Shown here in pieces: positions 48,853 to 57,630 of a stretch of 64,000 nt of DNA. A program made the position numbers and the translations under genes. Origin of the DNA: Paludibacteraceae bacterium (GTDB lineage: Bacteria; Bacteroidota; Bacteroidia; Bacteroidales; Paludibacteraceae); contig JAKSKW010000005.1 of the NCBI GenBank assembly GCA_024401495.1, forward strand, positions 1 through 64,000, written 5' to 3'. Within the stretch, counting starts at the first letter, position 1. Every line of letters begins with the position of its first letter. The notes beneath the pieces are model-generated. The model made no database searches. It saw only the letters and a program-made list of their open reading frames with translations, and had not been told where the DNA came from.

Positions 48853-48880
48853 GTAGAGACGGGGAATCCCCCGTCTTTGC
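48853..48880. repeat. GC-rich palindrome after the Sel1-repeat gene
   Basis: GTAGAGACGGGGAATCCCCC followed by GTCTTTGC: a member of the palindrome family in a 81-bp gap, between convergent genes. Confidence 0.75.
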
Positions 48881-48895
48881 AGTTTTAAATGGGGT

Positions 48896-49180
48896 TTATT
48901 TCTCCTTCGCGAACATCATATCCAATTCGCTCTGTGGAAACGGACATGGCTCCTGAAGCATCTTGGCTTTGTAGAATTGGTCGCAGGCTCTCTCCACCGA
49001 AGCCTCCTCAAAACAGTTGAAAAGAGTCTCTTTCAAGTCGTCAAGATGGGCGGCGTCGGCATCAGAGAATTTGCCACACTCTTTATAGCTCACGTTCTTT
49101 GCCGGGCGGATATCGTGGTAGTAGTACGACCATACTAGGAATCGCATACACACGTCGGGAGTCATTATTATTTCTTGCAT
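48896..49180 (-). CDS. Hypothetical protein
   Basis: The ATG at 49178-49180 (MQEIIMTPDVCMRFLVW) is preferred, giving 94 residues; the ATG at 49216 lies 4 bp from a 36-bp palindrome and leaves no room for a leader. The product is small and acidic, with several Cys and a CFEEASVERACDQF segment. No family is recognised. No signal peptide. Position downstream of argG with a palindrome between suggests a separate transcript. Confidence 0.5.
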   Translation of the reverse strand: MQEIIMTPDVCMRFLVWSYYYHDIRPAKNVSYKECGKFSDADAAHLDDLKETLFNCFEEASVERACDQFYKAKMLQEPCPFPQSELDMMFAKEK

Positions 49181-49219
49181 AGAATATAGGAATTGATTTC
49201 TGTAAAGATAATGCATTTT

Positions 49220-49255
49220 GTTGAGTTTCGTGAGTTATAACTCACGAAACTCAAC
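49220..49255. terminator. Perfect 36-bp palindrome, likely bidirectional terminator
   Basis: GTTGAGTTTCGTGAGTTA is followed immediately by its exact complement. An A-run follows on the right and T-rich sequence on the left. It would form an 18-bp stem with no loop in DNA, and in RNA a very stable hairpin for termination of the argG transcript. Confidence 0.65.
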
Positions 49256-49261
49256 AAAAAA

Positions 49262-49338
49262 AGGAACAGATTACTCTGCTCCTTTTGTTTTCTTAAAATG
49301 TTCTTCAAAAGAAAAGCGAAGATTTGCACCTTCGCTTT
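49262..49338 (-). terminator. Two hairpins downstream of argG
   Basis: GGAACAGA/TCTGCTCC (49262-49282, one mismatch) and AAAGCGAAG/CTTCGCTTT (49312-49338), both in the 96-bp gap after argG (minus strand). The second, nearer to argG, is probably its intrinsic terminator. Confidence 0.55.
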
Positions 49339-49351
49339 CTATGAATGTATA

Positions 49352-50560
49352 TTAAATGTCCTTTGCTTCGTCTGCGTGGTTAGTGTAGAACACTCTCAAT
49401 GGAACTGAAGTCACCTTGATGAATCCCTTAGCGTCCTCGCTTGTCCATCCCTTGTTCATCTCACCGTACTCACCGAACTTAGTCTTAACCAAGTCGTCCT
49501 TAGAATCAACACCAACTGTTGAGAATGTGTAAGGACGAAGCTCAAGAATAACCTCACCGTTTACGTGGCGCTGGCTCTCCTGAAGCATAGCCTCGATGTC
49601 GCGCATTACTGGCTCAAGATACTGGCTCTCGTGTAGGAACATTCCGTACCAGTTTGCAACCTGATCCTTCCAGTACTGCTGCCACTTAGATAGTGTGTAC
49701 TTCTCCAAGAACTTGTGAGCGCCGATGATTACCATTGGAGCTGCTGCCTCGAATCCTACACGTCCCTTGATACCGATGATAGTGTCACCTACGTGCATAT
49801 CACGACCGATACCGTATGCTGCTGCGATCTTCTCAACCTCCTGGATTGCTGCGATCTTGTCTGTGTACTCCTTACCGTTAACTGAGCAGATCTCACCGTT
49901 CTTGAAACCAAGCTTCAAACGCTCGCTTCCAGTCTTAGTTACCTGCTTCAAGTATGCTGTCTCAGGCAAACCTTCGCGTGAGTCAAGAATCTCACCACCA
50001 CAGATTGAAGTTCCCCAGATACCTACGTTGTAAGAATACTTCAACTTAGTCCAGTCTGCTGCGAAACCGTGCTGGTTCAAGTAGTCGATCTCATACTGAC
50101 GAGTAAGAGCCATATCACGAGTTAGAGTAATGATCTCTACGTTTGGAGACATTACCAAGAAAGTCATGTCGAAACGTACCTGGTCGTTACCTGCACCTGT
50201 TGATCCGTGAGCGATTGCGTCTGCACCGATCTCGTTTGCGTAACGTGAGATAGCCATGCCCTGGAAAATACGCTCTGAAGATACAGAGATTGGGTAAGTA
50301 CCGTTTCTCAATACGTTACCGAATACCATGAACTTCAAGCTCTTCTCGTAGTACTCTTTTGTAACGTCAAGAGTGACATATTTAACAGCGCCCAACTTGT
50401 AGGCGTTCTCCTCGTTCTGCTTTAGCTGCTCCTCGCTGAAACCACCTGTGTTTGCGCAAGCTGCGTATACATCGTAACCCTTCTCTTTAGCTAGGTACAT
50501 CACTGTGAAGGATGTATCCAAACCGCCACTGAATGCGACTACTACCTTTTTGTTTGCCAT
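49352..50560 (-). CDS. argG: Argininosuccinate synthase
   Basis: Joins citrulline and aspartate in arginine synthesis. The 402-residue protein has the ATP-pyrophosphatase loop VVAFSGGLDTSFTV near the N-terminus, IAHGSTGAGNDQVRFD, GVGTS-like IWGTSICGGEILDS, and KGRVGFEAAAPMVI. It follows the GNAT gene by 11 bp and argR by a further 10 bp, forming a argR-GNAT-argG operon. The next arginine genes (argC, argD) found in many Bacteroides are not adjacent here. Confidence 0.96.
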   Translation of the reverse strand: MANKKVVVAFSGGLDTSFTVMYLAKEKGYDVYAACANTGGFSEEQLKQNEENAYKLGAVKYVTLDVTKEYYEKSLKFMVFGNVLRNGTYPISVSSERIFQGMAISRYANEIGADAIAHGSTGAGNDQVRFDMTFLVMSPNVEIITLTRDMALTRQYEIDYLNQHGFAADWTKLKYSYNVGIWGTSICGGEILDSREGLPETAYLKQVTKTGSERLKLGFKNGEICSVNGKEYTDKIAAIQEVEKIAAAYGIGRDMHVGDTIIGIKGRVGFEAAAPMVIIGAHKFLEKYTLSKWQQYWKDQVANWYGMFLHESQYLEPVMRDIEAMLQESQRHVNGEVILELRPYTFSTVGVDSKDDLVKTKFGEYGEMNKGWTSEDAKGFIKVTSVPLRVFYTNHADEAKDI

Positions 50561-50571
50561 TTTTATTTAGC

Positions 50572-51279
50572 TTATTTAAATAAAGACTTTATCTTATCTA
50601 GCAGAGTCTTAGACTCCTTTGCTGGCAACTTGTATGGCATTGGACCATACTTTGCCTCAATTGTTTCTTTGCATGTTGGGTCGAGATCCAACTCCTTCTG
50701 AGCGATCGCTAAACAATCAGGATCATTAGGATCGAACAACATACCTGTGCAGATGCAGTATCTTCTGTCTGTACGCTGAAGTACATCGAAGTTCACACAT
50801 CCCTCACAACCATGCCAAAAACTTTCGTCGTTTGTCAACTGAGCGAATGTCACTGGTTTGTAGCCATGCTGTGTGTTAAGCTTCATCACCGCAGCACCAC
50901 TTGTAAGACTGAAAATCTTAGCTTCTGGCCAACGTGAACGTGCCAATGAGAATGTCATGTGTTTGATGCGACGTGCCAATCCCAAACCACGATATCTGTC
51001 TGGTACAATCAATCCTGACGTTGTGACATATTGTTTGTTGTCCCACGTCTCAATGTAGCTAAAACCTGCAAAGTCATCACCACACAAAGCCAACACGGCT
51101 TTGCCTTCAATCATCTTTTGCTTTACGTATTCTGGATTACGCTTGGCAATACCTGTACCACGCACTTTAGCAGCAGCGGCTATAGTCTCCAAAATCTCGT
51201 CGACGTAGTGCACGTGGCTCTCGTCGGCAAGCACAATTCTTATTTCTGGTTTTTGCTTTTGATCTTGAATCTGATCCAT
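50572..51279 (-). CDS. GNAT acetyltransferase with Cys-rich tail, in arginine operon
   Basis: A 235-residue protein. The GNAT core shows YVTTSGLIVPDRYRGLGLARRI (acetyl-CoA binding motif) and MKLNTQHGYKPVTF. The C-terminal third is Cys-rich (WHGCEGCVNFDVLQ, RRYCICTGMLFDP), a possible metal site. It lies between argR and argG. In Bacteroides such a GNAT is a constant neighbour of these genes and is a candidate for the first acylation step of arginine synthesis (glutamate acetyl- or succinyl-transfer). That role is inferred from context only. Confidence 0.75.
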   Translation of the reverse strand: MDQIQDQKQKPEIRIVLADESHVHYVDEILETIAAAAKVRGTGIAKRNPEYVKQKMIEGKAVLALCGDDFAGFSYIETWDNKQYVTTSGLIVPDRYRGLGLARRIKHMTFSLARSRWPEAKIFSLTSGAAVMKLNTQHGYKPVTFAQLTNDESFWHGCEGCVNFDVLQRTDRRYCICTGMLFDPNDPDCLAIAQKELDLDPTCKETIEAKYGPMPYKLPAKESKTLLDKIKSLFK

Positions 51280-51289
51280 TGCTAATGAA

Positions 51290-51754
51290 TTAATCTTTCT
51301 TCAATGTTGGAATAAACTTGCTAAGCGACTCGATCACCGCACGCTTAGTCATTCCCTCTTTCATCACACATACCACAGTGTCCTCTCCAGCTACAGTTCC
51401 GATGATGACGTCGGATGCCTCATCGTCGATTCTATATGCCATACTGCTCGCGTATCCCGCACGTGTATGGATGACAAGGATGTTTCCAGAAAAATCAATT
51501 GTTACGGCGGCACTGGTTAGGTATGCTGCATGTGCATCCGCCTGTTCGTCGTTAGCTGGAAGCTTATAGCAATATCCTCCGTCGACAGACGGCGTCTTTA
51601 CCACTTTCATCGCTTTCAAATCACGCGACAAAGTGGCCTGAGTCAAGTTGAACCCTTTGTTTGTCAAAAGCTGGAGCAATTCGTCCTGGCTTCCGACTTT
51701 TGTTGTTGCTATAATCTCCTGTATTACTGAGATTCTTCTGTTTTTGTTTTTCAC
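51290..51754 (-). CDS. argR: Arginine repressor
   Basis: A 154-residue regulator with the N-terminal winged helix (VIQEIIATTKVGSQDELLQL, LTQATLSRDLKAMKV) and the C-terminal arginine-binding/oligomerisation domain (GTVAGEDTVVCVM). Full length. First gene of the argR-GNAT-argG operon, so autoregulated expression is expected. An inverted repeat with a -7 element at its left arm lies upstream (51877-51930). Confidence 0.95.
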   Translation of the reverse strand: MKNKNRRISVIQEIIATTKVGSQDELLQLLTNKGFNLTQATLSRDLKAMKVVKTPSVDGGYCYKLPANDEQADAHAAYLTSAAVTIDFSGNILVIHTRAGYASSMAYRIDDEASDVIIGTVAGEDTVVCVMKEGMTKRAVIESLSKFIPTLKKD

Positions 51755-51876
51755 TGTCGCTTCAATTTATGCTCGCAACTCGACCATTATTTGCTCGAAA
51801 TATATGATAACACGTTGCTTATGAACAAATTAAGTATCTGTGAGGTGTTTTGCGATTTTTATGTTGCAAAACACTA

Positions 51877-51930
51877 TGCAAAAATATACAAAAAAGACAT
51901 ACAATATTCATTTTATGTATATTTTTTGCA
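51877..51930. promoter_or_regulatory. Candidate ARG-box region and -7 element upstream of argR
   Basis: TGCAAAAATATACA (51877-51890) pairs with TGTATATTTTTTGCA (51916-51930), and the minus-strand -7 candidate TATTTTTG (51879-51886) lies in the left arm. AT-rich palindromes of this type resemble ARG boxes (TNTGAATWWWWATTCANW), though the match is only partial. Confidence 0.4.
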
Positions 51931-51963
51931 AAAAAACAATCAAAATTTATAGTCTTTGTTTTT

Positions 51964-51985
51964 GTCAACGTTAACGTCAACGTTA
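51964..51985 (-). repeat. TAACGTTGACG motif at the stop codon of queF
   Basis: Read on the minus strand, TAACGTTGACGTTAACG begins with the queF stop codon (51983-51985) and continues TTGAC. Confidence 0.65.
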
Positions 51986-52453
51986 TCTATTATCGATAGT
52001 CTCTGGGTTCATGTCATGCCTGATGAGTCGGTACTCTGCCATCTCCGCATATTTAGTGCCGGGCATACCGTAGTTGCAGTATGGATCGATGCTGATTCCA
52101 CCGCGTGGCATGAACTTTCCCCACACCTCAATATACTTCGGATCCATCAGTTTGATAAGGTCCTTCATGATGATGTTGACGCAGTCTTCGTGGAAGTCTC
52201 CGTGGTTGCGGAAACTGAACAAGTATAGCTTCAGACTCTTGCTCTCCACCATCTTGACATTGGGTATGTAGCTGATGTAGATTGTGGCGAAGTCTGGCTG
52301 ACCTGTGATGGGGCAGAGGCTTGTGAATTCCGGGCAGTTGAACTTTACCCAGTAGTCGTTGCCCTGGTGTTTGTTGTCGAAGGTCTCAAGCACCGATGGG
52401 TTGTAGTCAGACGAGTATGTCGTCTGCTTGTTGCCAAGTTGAGTTAATGACAT
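51983..52453 (-). CDS. queF: 7-cyano-7-deazaguanine reductase
   Basis: NADPH-dependent nitrile reductase that makes preQ1 from preQ0 in queuosine synthesis. The 156-residue short form has the active-site Cys region [20 protein letters not shown], the QueF signature [20 protein letters not shown] and the [10 protein letters not shown] segment. It is 8 bp downstream of queC in one operon. Confidence 0.95.
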   Translation of the reverse strand: MSLTQLGNKQTTYSSDYNPSVLETFDNKHQGNDYWVKFNCPEFTSLCPITGQPDFATIYISYIPNVKMVESKSLKLYLFSFRNHGDFHEDCVNIIMKDLIKLMDPKYIEVWGKFMPRGGISIDPYCNYGMPGTKYAEMAEYRLIRHDMNPETIDNR

Positions 52454-52461
52454 ATTATGAC

Positions 52462-53115
52462 TTATTTCTTTGTCTGCAAATATTTTTCCAATCCGGCTTT
52501 ACGTAGTCGGCATGCCGGACACTCTCCACATCCGTCTGCTGGGATGCCGTTGTAGCATGTAAGTGTTTTGTTTCTTACCAAGTCGAGTACTCCAAGCTCA
52601 TCCGATAGCTGCCATACTGCTGCCTTGTCTCTCCACATAAGTGGTGTGTGGATCTCGATATCGTAATCAAGTGCAAGAGCGACGGCTGCGTTGGCTGCCT
52701 TGATGAATGTGTTTCTGCAGTCTGGATAGCCGCTGTAGTCAGCTTCCGACACTCCAGTCACAAGGTGGTGCGCACCGATTGTATATGCGTATACTGCCGC
52801 GTATGTCAAGAAAATAAGGTTTCTGCCGGCGACGAAGGTGTTTGGCAATTCGTCGGCTGGCTTCTCCTTGCATACGTCGATGGAAGAGTCGGTAAGTGAG
52901 TTATGGTGAAGGTTGGCGATGGTGTCGATCTTATGGATGACGTAAGGTACGCCAGCTTCTTTTGCTATTGCTGTTGCAATCTCATTTTCCAACACATGTT
53001 TCTGACCGTAGTTGAATCCGATTGCATACACTTTGTCGAAATTCTTTTTTGCCCAATAAAGGCAAGTTGTTGAATCTTGTCCGCCGGACAATAATACTAC
53101 CGCTGTTTTTTCCAT
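52462..53115 (-). CDS. queC: 7-cyano-7-deazaguanine synthase
   Basis: Converts 7-carboxy-7-deazaguanine to preQ0. The 217-residue protein has the PP-loop [16 protein letters not shown] near the N-terminus and the zinc-binding [14 protein letters not shown] near the C-terminus. First gene of the queC-queF operon, with a predicted -7 element at 53135-53142. No preQ1 riboswitch was recognised upstream. Confidence 0.95.
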   Translation of the reverse strand: MEKTAVVLLSGGQDSTTCLYWAKKNFDKVYAIGFNYGQKHVLENEIATAIAKEAGVPYVIHKIDTIANLHHNSLTDSSIDVCKEKPADELPNTFVAGRNLIFLTYAAVYAYTIGAHHLVTGVSEADYSGYPDCRNTFIKAANAAVALALDYDIEIHTPLMWRDKAAVWQLSDELGVLDLVRNKTLTCYNGIPADGCGECPACRLRKAGLEKYLQTKK

Positions 53116-53134
53116 ATCATTAAATTTGACGGTG

Positions 53135-53142
53135 CAAAGTTA
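53135..53142 (-). promoter_or_regulatory. Predicted -7 element for queC-queF (TAACTTTG)
   Basis: Minus-strand TAACTTTG 20 bp upstream of the queC ATG. It overlaps the end of the upstream acyltransferase gene (stop at 53140). Confidence 0.5.
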
Positions 53143-54210
53143 CGATTTTTTTGTCAATTTTGAATATGCGTTTTGCAACCCTTTCTGTACGAATTGTAAG
53201 AACAATTTGTCTATTATAATTGACGCGATAAGCGATACTATAAAGAGTACTATGAATGTGACAAAGACGTATAACGGATAATCTGTAAAGATCGTTTTCC
53301 AGTTGTCTTTCGCTAGGAACTCCAATAGCATGTAATGGATAAGGTAGACAGGGAAGGAATATTTTCCTAAGAAGATAATCACCTTGTCGCCTTTCTGTCC
53401 AGTCACATTGTAAACCTCACAGATGATGATCCACAATGCAATGACTTCGAATAGATAGAAAGGGGAGAAGTCGTTTATGAACTGCGAGTATCCGAGTTTT
53501 ATGACCTGTATACGTGCAAATGCGAAGGAGATGAGTCCGATCACTATCAGTCTCTTCTTTCCGAAATATTTGATCACTCTGTCGATCACACCTCCAAGGA
53601 AGAAGTAGAAATGAAAGTTGCCGAATGGTGATTCGTAGGCAAACCATCCTGAGATCAATGGTCCGAATGAGAACAATGTAAGATGGATGAGTCCGATTGC
53701 AAAAAAGATAACCATCACTTTGTCTGACATCTCTCTGAATGCCTTGGCAAATATTGGTGCCAACATTAGGTCAAACACTATGGTGAACATGAACCAGTAA
53801 TGTCTGTGTGTGAACCTGTCTGTGATATTATAGAAAAATGATTTGCCGAGATCACTAGTGTTTTGTGTGTATATGGCGTATGCTATTGTCTCTATTGCCA
53901 TGTATAGAAACATTGGCAATAGCAGATAGATTACTTTCTTGAAGTAGTAGTCTCTGTATGAGTGTCTGTTTTCATCGAAAGTCAAAGCGAACTTTCCACT
54001 TAGGATGAAGAACAATCCGTTGCATAGTAGGAATGTCGACGAGAACGATTCTCTCACTAGTGATCCATTTGCGAAGAATGATTCTTGATTTACATAAGTG
54101 GCGTTGACGTGGACCAACAATACTAACATGATTGACAATACTCTCACCAACTCGTATCGCGCGTCTCTTTTGCTTTTCTGAATTACGGTAGTCTGAACAT
54201 TATTTTCCAT
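53140..54210 (-). CDS. Acyltransferase-3 family membrane protein
   Basis: A 356-residue membrane protein of the Acyltransf_3/OafA group with about ten membrane segments. N-terminal KRDARYELVRVLSIMLVLLVH carries the conserved R-x(n)-H that opens family members, followed by GLFFILSGKFAL and HYWFMFTIV. Such enzymes O-acylate surface polysaccharides or lipids in the inner membrane. It is paired with a paralogue 12 bp upstream. Confidence 0.85.
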   Translation of the reverse strand: MENNVQTTVIQKSKRDARYELVRVLSIMLVLLVHVNATYVNQESFFANGSLVRESFSSTFLLCNGLFFILSGKFALTFDENRHSYRDYYFKKVIYLLLPMFLYMAIETIAYAIYTQNTSDLGKSFFYNITDRFTHRHYWFMFTIVFDLMLAPIFAKAFREMSDKVMVIFFAIGLIHLTLFSFGPLISGWFAYESPFGNFHFYFFLGGVIDRVIKYFGKKRLIVIGLISFAFARIQVIKLGYSQFINDFSPFYLFEVIALWIIICEVYNVTGQKGDKVIIFLGKYSFPVYLIHYMLLEFLAKDNWKTIFTDYPLYVFVTFIVLFIVSLIASIIIDKLFLQFVQKGLQNAYSKLTKKS

Positions 54211-54221
54211 ATTCCTTCTGC

Positions 54222-55262
54222 TTACTTAATGTTGTTGAAACCTCTGCATATATGGTACAAACCAATGCGTACAAATCTGAAAACAACTGTATCCAATATT
54301 ACTGATGACACAAATGTCAAGGCAAACATTGCAGCTGTACCTGCGCATATAAATAGCCAGAAATTGTCAGTTGGCAATATTCCGTATTCAACAAGTCGTT
54401 TCATTATGATGCCCTGGATCATACACATTAAGAAGGTGTATTTTCCTACGAATGTCAAGGCGGTGTTGGATACTTTGTTACCGTCTTTATATAGCGATGT
54501 CAACAATGTATATACAGCCAATGCAAAGAAGATGAAGAATGGAGAAATGTCGTATCTCTCTCCATATGTGCCTAACCACTTTGTCTGCATGACGATGATT
54601 GGAAATGACACTGCACCTGCAATGTATAGTTTGTTTTTGCCGATGATCTCTGTTAGTTTGTCCGACATTCCTCCCAAGAAGAAATAGAACATCAAGTTTC
54701 CAAACTGGTTGGCGTATGAGAATTTCGCCTCTGGTACCAGTGGCACATAGTATGAGCAGATGCTATAGATGATTCCTATGGCAAAGAAACTGATGACTGC
54801 TCTGTCCGATATATCCTTGAATGCAAGGGATAGCACCGGTGCCAAAAGAATATAGAATGTCACGTTGTACATGAACCAGTAGTGCAGGTTGTTGAATGCG
54901 GCTGCGGCAAACGGCAAGAAATTAAAGAAATTGAATTCGTTGGCTGTCGCAATAAAATCGAGATAGTAGTGGGCCAACATGATGCAGAACAATGGTATCA
55001 AGATAAATACCATCTTCTTGAAGTAGAACTCTTTTAACGATGTCTTGCTGAAGTCCAGAGTCAGCGCAAAGCGTCCACTGAGCAGCAGGAAGAGTGGGGC
55101 TGCAAGTTCATTGACTACTGAAAAAATGGTATGGCAAATGCCAGAATGGTCCATTACATCGTTCGACGGGAATGCACGGGCAACGTAGTATGATATCACG
55201 AGCACCGTCGCAAATATCCTTACCAATTCAAATTTGGCGTCTCTTTTTGAGGTTGTAAACAT
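54222..55262 (-). CDS. Acyltransferase-3 family membrane protein, paralogue
   Basis: A 346-residue paralogue of the previous gene: KRDAKFELVRIFATVLVISY, FLLLSGRFALTLD, LHYWFMYNVTFYILLAP and FLGGMSDKLTEIIGKNKL. The conserved His of the N-terminal motif is replaced (VISYYVARAF instead of a VH motif), so activity may differ from the partner. The two genes arose by tandem duplication and form one operon with a -7 element at 55337-55344. Confidence 0.85.
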   Translation of the reverse strand: MFTTSKRDAKFELVRIFATVLVISYYVARAFPSNDVMDHSGICHTIFSVVNELAAPLFLLLSGRFALTLDFSKTSLKEFYFKKMVFILIPLFCIMLAHYYLDFIATANEFNFFNFLPFAAAAFNNLHYWFMYNVTFYILLAPVLSLAFKDISDRAVISFFAIGIIYSICSYYVPLVPEAKFSYANQFGNLMFYFFLGGMSDKLTEIIGKNKLYIAGAVSFPIIVMQTKWLGTYGERYDISPFFIFFALAVYTLLTSLYKDGNKVSNTALTFVGKYTFLMCMIQGIIMKRLVEYGILPTDNFWLFICAGTAAMFALTFVSSVILDTVVFRFVRIGLYHICRGFNNIK

Positions 55263-55336
55263 AAACCTTATTTGACTTTTATTATGTGTTTATTTATTAT
55301 GTTTTTTCTGCATTCTGTTATACGAATGGAATTTTG

Positions 55337-55344
55337 CAAAGGTA
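55337..55344 (-). promoter_or_regulatory. Predicted -7 element of the acyltransferase pair (TACCTTTG)
   Basis: Minus-strand TACCTTTG about 75 bp upstream of the ATG at 55262. Confidence 0.5.
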
Positions 55345-55457
55345 AGAAATAATTTTTATTTCATTGATATTCGAAAAAACGGATTCGACGACTATCGCAA
55401 AAACAATTCTTGCAAATAAAAAGAGGCAATTATCCAACACTTGAAAGCGGACCCTTT

Positions 55458-55494
55458 GCAATCCTCATTTTGGGACAACTGCTATATAATCTCC
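55458..55494. mobile_element. Terminal fragment of the MITE-like family
   Basis: GCAATCCTCATTTTGGGACA followed by ACTGCTATATAATCTCC, the right end of copies A-C, with the left part missing. Intergenic, just before the carboxyltransferase terminator. Confidence 0.65.
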
Positions 55495-55498
55495 AATA

Positions 55499-55527
55499 AA
55501 AAAGGCGTCTTTTTCAAGACGCCTTTT
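55499..55527 (-). terminator. Terminator of the carboxylase operon
   Basis: AAAGGCGTCTT pairs with AAGACGCCTTT around a short loop, 12 bp after the carboxyltransferase stop on the minus strand, followed by a T-rich tract. Confidence 0.8.
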
Positions 55528-55538
55528 GTTGGAAATAT

Positions 55539-57074
55539 TTATAGTGGAATGTTTCCGTGTTTCTTTGCTGGGTTCTGGCGATTCTTTGTCTGCGCCATAT
55601 CCAAGCTCTGAATAATCTTCTGACGTGTCTGAGAAGGAAGGATGATCTCATCAACATAACCAAGCTCTGCAGCTCTGTATGGGTTTGAGAATGTCTTCTC
55701 GTACTGTGCCAATGTCTGAGCTCTCTCTTCGCCCTCCTGCTTTCTGTAAAGAATGTTTACCGCACCCTCTGCACCAAGCACTGCGATCTCTGCGCTAGGA
55801 TAAGCCAAGTTGACGTCGGTTCCGATATTCTTAGAAGCCAACACAATGTAAGCACCACCGTAAGCCTTACGAGTGATAAGTGTAACCTTAGGCACTGTAG
55901 CCTCAACGTAAGCGTAAACGATCTTAGCTCCGTGACGGATGATACCGTTGTGCTCCTGAGTGCAGCCTGGTAGGAATCCAGGAACGTCCTCAAGAGTGAC
56001 GATTGGAATATTGAAACAGTCGCAGAAACGAATGAATCTTGCTGCCTTATCTGAAGAGTCGATGTCAAGTACACCTGCCTGGAATGCTGGCTGGTCTGCT
56101 ACGATACCGACTGTCTTGCCTGCCATGTGGGCGAAACCAACGATGATGTTCTGAGCAAAGCTCTTGTGAACCTCGAAGAAATTACCGTCGTCGACGATGC
56201 TCTCGATAAGCTCGATCATATCGTAAGGCTTGCTTGGATCCTCTGGGATCAACTCGTTCAAAGACTCGTCCTCACGCATTGGATCATCCATTGTTGCTGC
56301 GTATGGGCACTCCTCGAAGTTGTTAGAAGGCAAGAAGCTCAATAGCTCACGTACCATCATCAAAGTATCCTCTTCTGTGTCGCCTACGAAGTGAGCAACA
56401 CCAGACTTAGATGCGTGTACTGCAGCACCACCAAGACCTTCCTTGTCGATATCCTCGTGAGTCACTGTCTTTACAACATCCGGACCAGTAACGAACATGT
56501 GGCTCTTCTCCTTCACCATGAAGATGAAGTCTGTCAATGCTGGAGAGTAGCAAGCACCTCCGGCACATGGTCCCATGATTACTGAAATCTGAGGAATAAC
56601 ACCTGATGATATAGTGTTCTGGTAGAAGATGTCACCGTAACCTGCTAGGGCAGACACACCCTCCTGGATACGAGCACCACCAGAGTCGTTGATTGCGATG
56701 ATAGGAGCACCCATCTTCAACGCAAGACGCTGCACCTTTGTGATCTTGTTCGCATTAGTACGGCTCAATGAACCTCCAAGTACTGTGAAGTCGTATGCGT
56801 AAACGTATACCAAACGACCATCGATCTTACCGTAACCTGAAACGATACCGTCGCCGCTAATCTTTTTCTTATCAAGACCGAAGTTAGAACAATTGTGGAT
56901 AACAAACTTATCGATCTCTACAAATGTACCCTTGTCAAGAAGAACATCAATTCTCTCTCTTGCAGTAAGCTTGCCCTGCTCGTGCTGCTTGTCGATCTTG
57001 TCCTGACCGCCGCCTAGCTCTGCAATTCGGCTAAACTCGTTAAACTCTTCGAGTACTACTTTTCTGTCTCTCAT
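55539..57074 (-). CDS. Carboxyltransferase subunit of a biotin-dependent acyl-CoA carboxylase
   Basis: A 511-residue protein of the acyl-CoA carboxylase beta/methylmalonyl-CoA decarboxylase alpha family. It contains INDSGGARIQEGV, MGPCAGGACYSPALTDF, VTGPDVVKTVT, HGAKIVYAY and TRKAYGGAYIVLASK, with length typical of PccB/MmdA. It transfers carboxyl between biotin and an acyl-CoA (propionyl-CoA or methylmalonyl-CoA), as in the succinate-propionate pathway. Third gene of the operon with BCCP and biotin carboxylase. The direction of the reaction (carboxylase or decarboxylase) cannot be told from sequence. Confidence 0.9.
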   Translation of the reverse strand: MRDRKVVLEEFNEFSRIAELGGGQDKIDKQHEQGKLTARERIDVLLDKGTFVEIDKFVIHNCSNFGLDKKKISGDGIVSGYGKIDGRLVYVYAYDFTVLGGSLSRTNANKITKVQRLALKMGAPIIAINDSGGARIQEGVSALAGYGDIFYQNTISSGVIPQISVIMGPCAGGACYSPALTDFIFMVKEKSHMFVTGPDVVKTVTHEDIDKEGLGGAAVHASKSGVAHFVGDTEEDTLMMVRELLSFLPSNNFEECPYAATMDDPMREDESLNELIPEDPSKPYDMIELIESIVDDGNFFEVHKSFAQNIIVGFAHMAGKTVGIVADQPAFQAGVLDIDSSDKAARFIRFCDCFNIPIVTLEDVPGFLPGCTQEHNGIIRHGAKIVYAYVEATVPKVTLITRKAYGGAYIVLASKNIGTDVNLAYPSAEIAVLGAEGAVNILYRKQEGEERAQTLAQYEKTFSNPYRAAELGYVDEIILPSQTRQKIIQSLDMAQTKNRQNPAKKHGNIPL

Positions 57075-57090
57075 AGATTAATTATTTGAA

Positions 57091-57615
57091 TTAAGCATTC
57101 TCAGGAGCATCCATTAGTGTGATAAGTGTCTGGTCGCCGTTGATGACGTCGCCCTCTTTCACTAGGATATCCTTGATAACGCAATCTCTTTTCACCTTGT
57201 AGTCGCTCTGCATCTTCATTGCCTCAACAACGATAACGCTCTGACCGTTCTTTACTGCCTCTCCCTTCTCAACTAGGATCTTAACAACCTTACCTGGCAT
57301 TGGTGAGAACACACGGTCCTGCGATTCGCTTGCGTCGCCCTTCTTTCTGTTCTGCAGATATTTAGCCTGCTGGTCTACGATTTCAACTGGGAAAGTGTTG
57401 AAGTGAGTGTTCACCTGATAGCTCTTTCCTCCCTTTTCTCTCTTAAACTCAGCGTTATAGCTACGTCCATTGTTTGTGATGATTGAGCAACTTCCGTTCT
57501 CTGCCATCACGATGTCGACTTCGTAAGTCTTATCGTCAATCTTGATAGTGACCTTGTTGTCCTCTTTGCTGATAAGTTCAACTTCAGCCACACGGTTTCC
57601 TACATGTACTTCCAT
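57091..57615 (-). CDS. Biotin carboxyl carrier protein
   Basis: A 174-residue protein. The C-terminal biotinyl domain has VVEAMKMQSDYKV, with the biotinylated Lys in EAMKM, preceded by PMPGKVVKILVEKGEAV. The N-terminal half (EVDIVMAENGSCSII, NTHFNTFPVEIVDQ) is a domain found in carboxylase-linked biotin proteins of Bacteroidetes. It lies 15 bp from each neighbour and links the biotin carboxylase and carboxyltransferase. Confidence 0.93.
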   Translation of the reverse strand: MEVHVGNRVAEVELISKEDNKVTIKIDDKTYEVDIVMAENGSCSIITNNGRSYNAEFKREKGGKSYQVNTHFNTFPVEIVDQQAKYLQNRKKGDASESQDRVFSPMPGKVVKILVEKGEAVKNGQSVIVVEAMKMQSDYKVKRDCVIKDILVKEGDVINGDQTLITLMDAPENA

Positions 57616-57630
57616 TTTATCGACTCGTTA

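Noticed and set aside
53116..53200. preQ1 riboswitch upstream of queC
   Set aside because: The leader after the predicted -7 element is under 20 nt, too short for a preQ1 aptamer, and no pseudoknot-type stem was seen.
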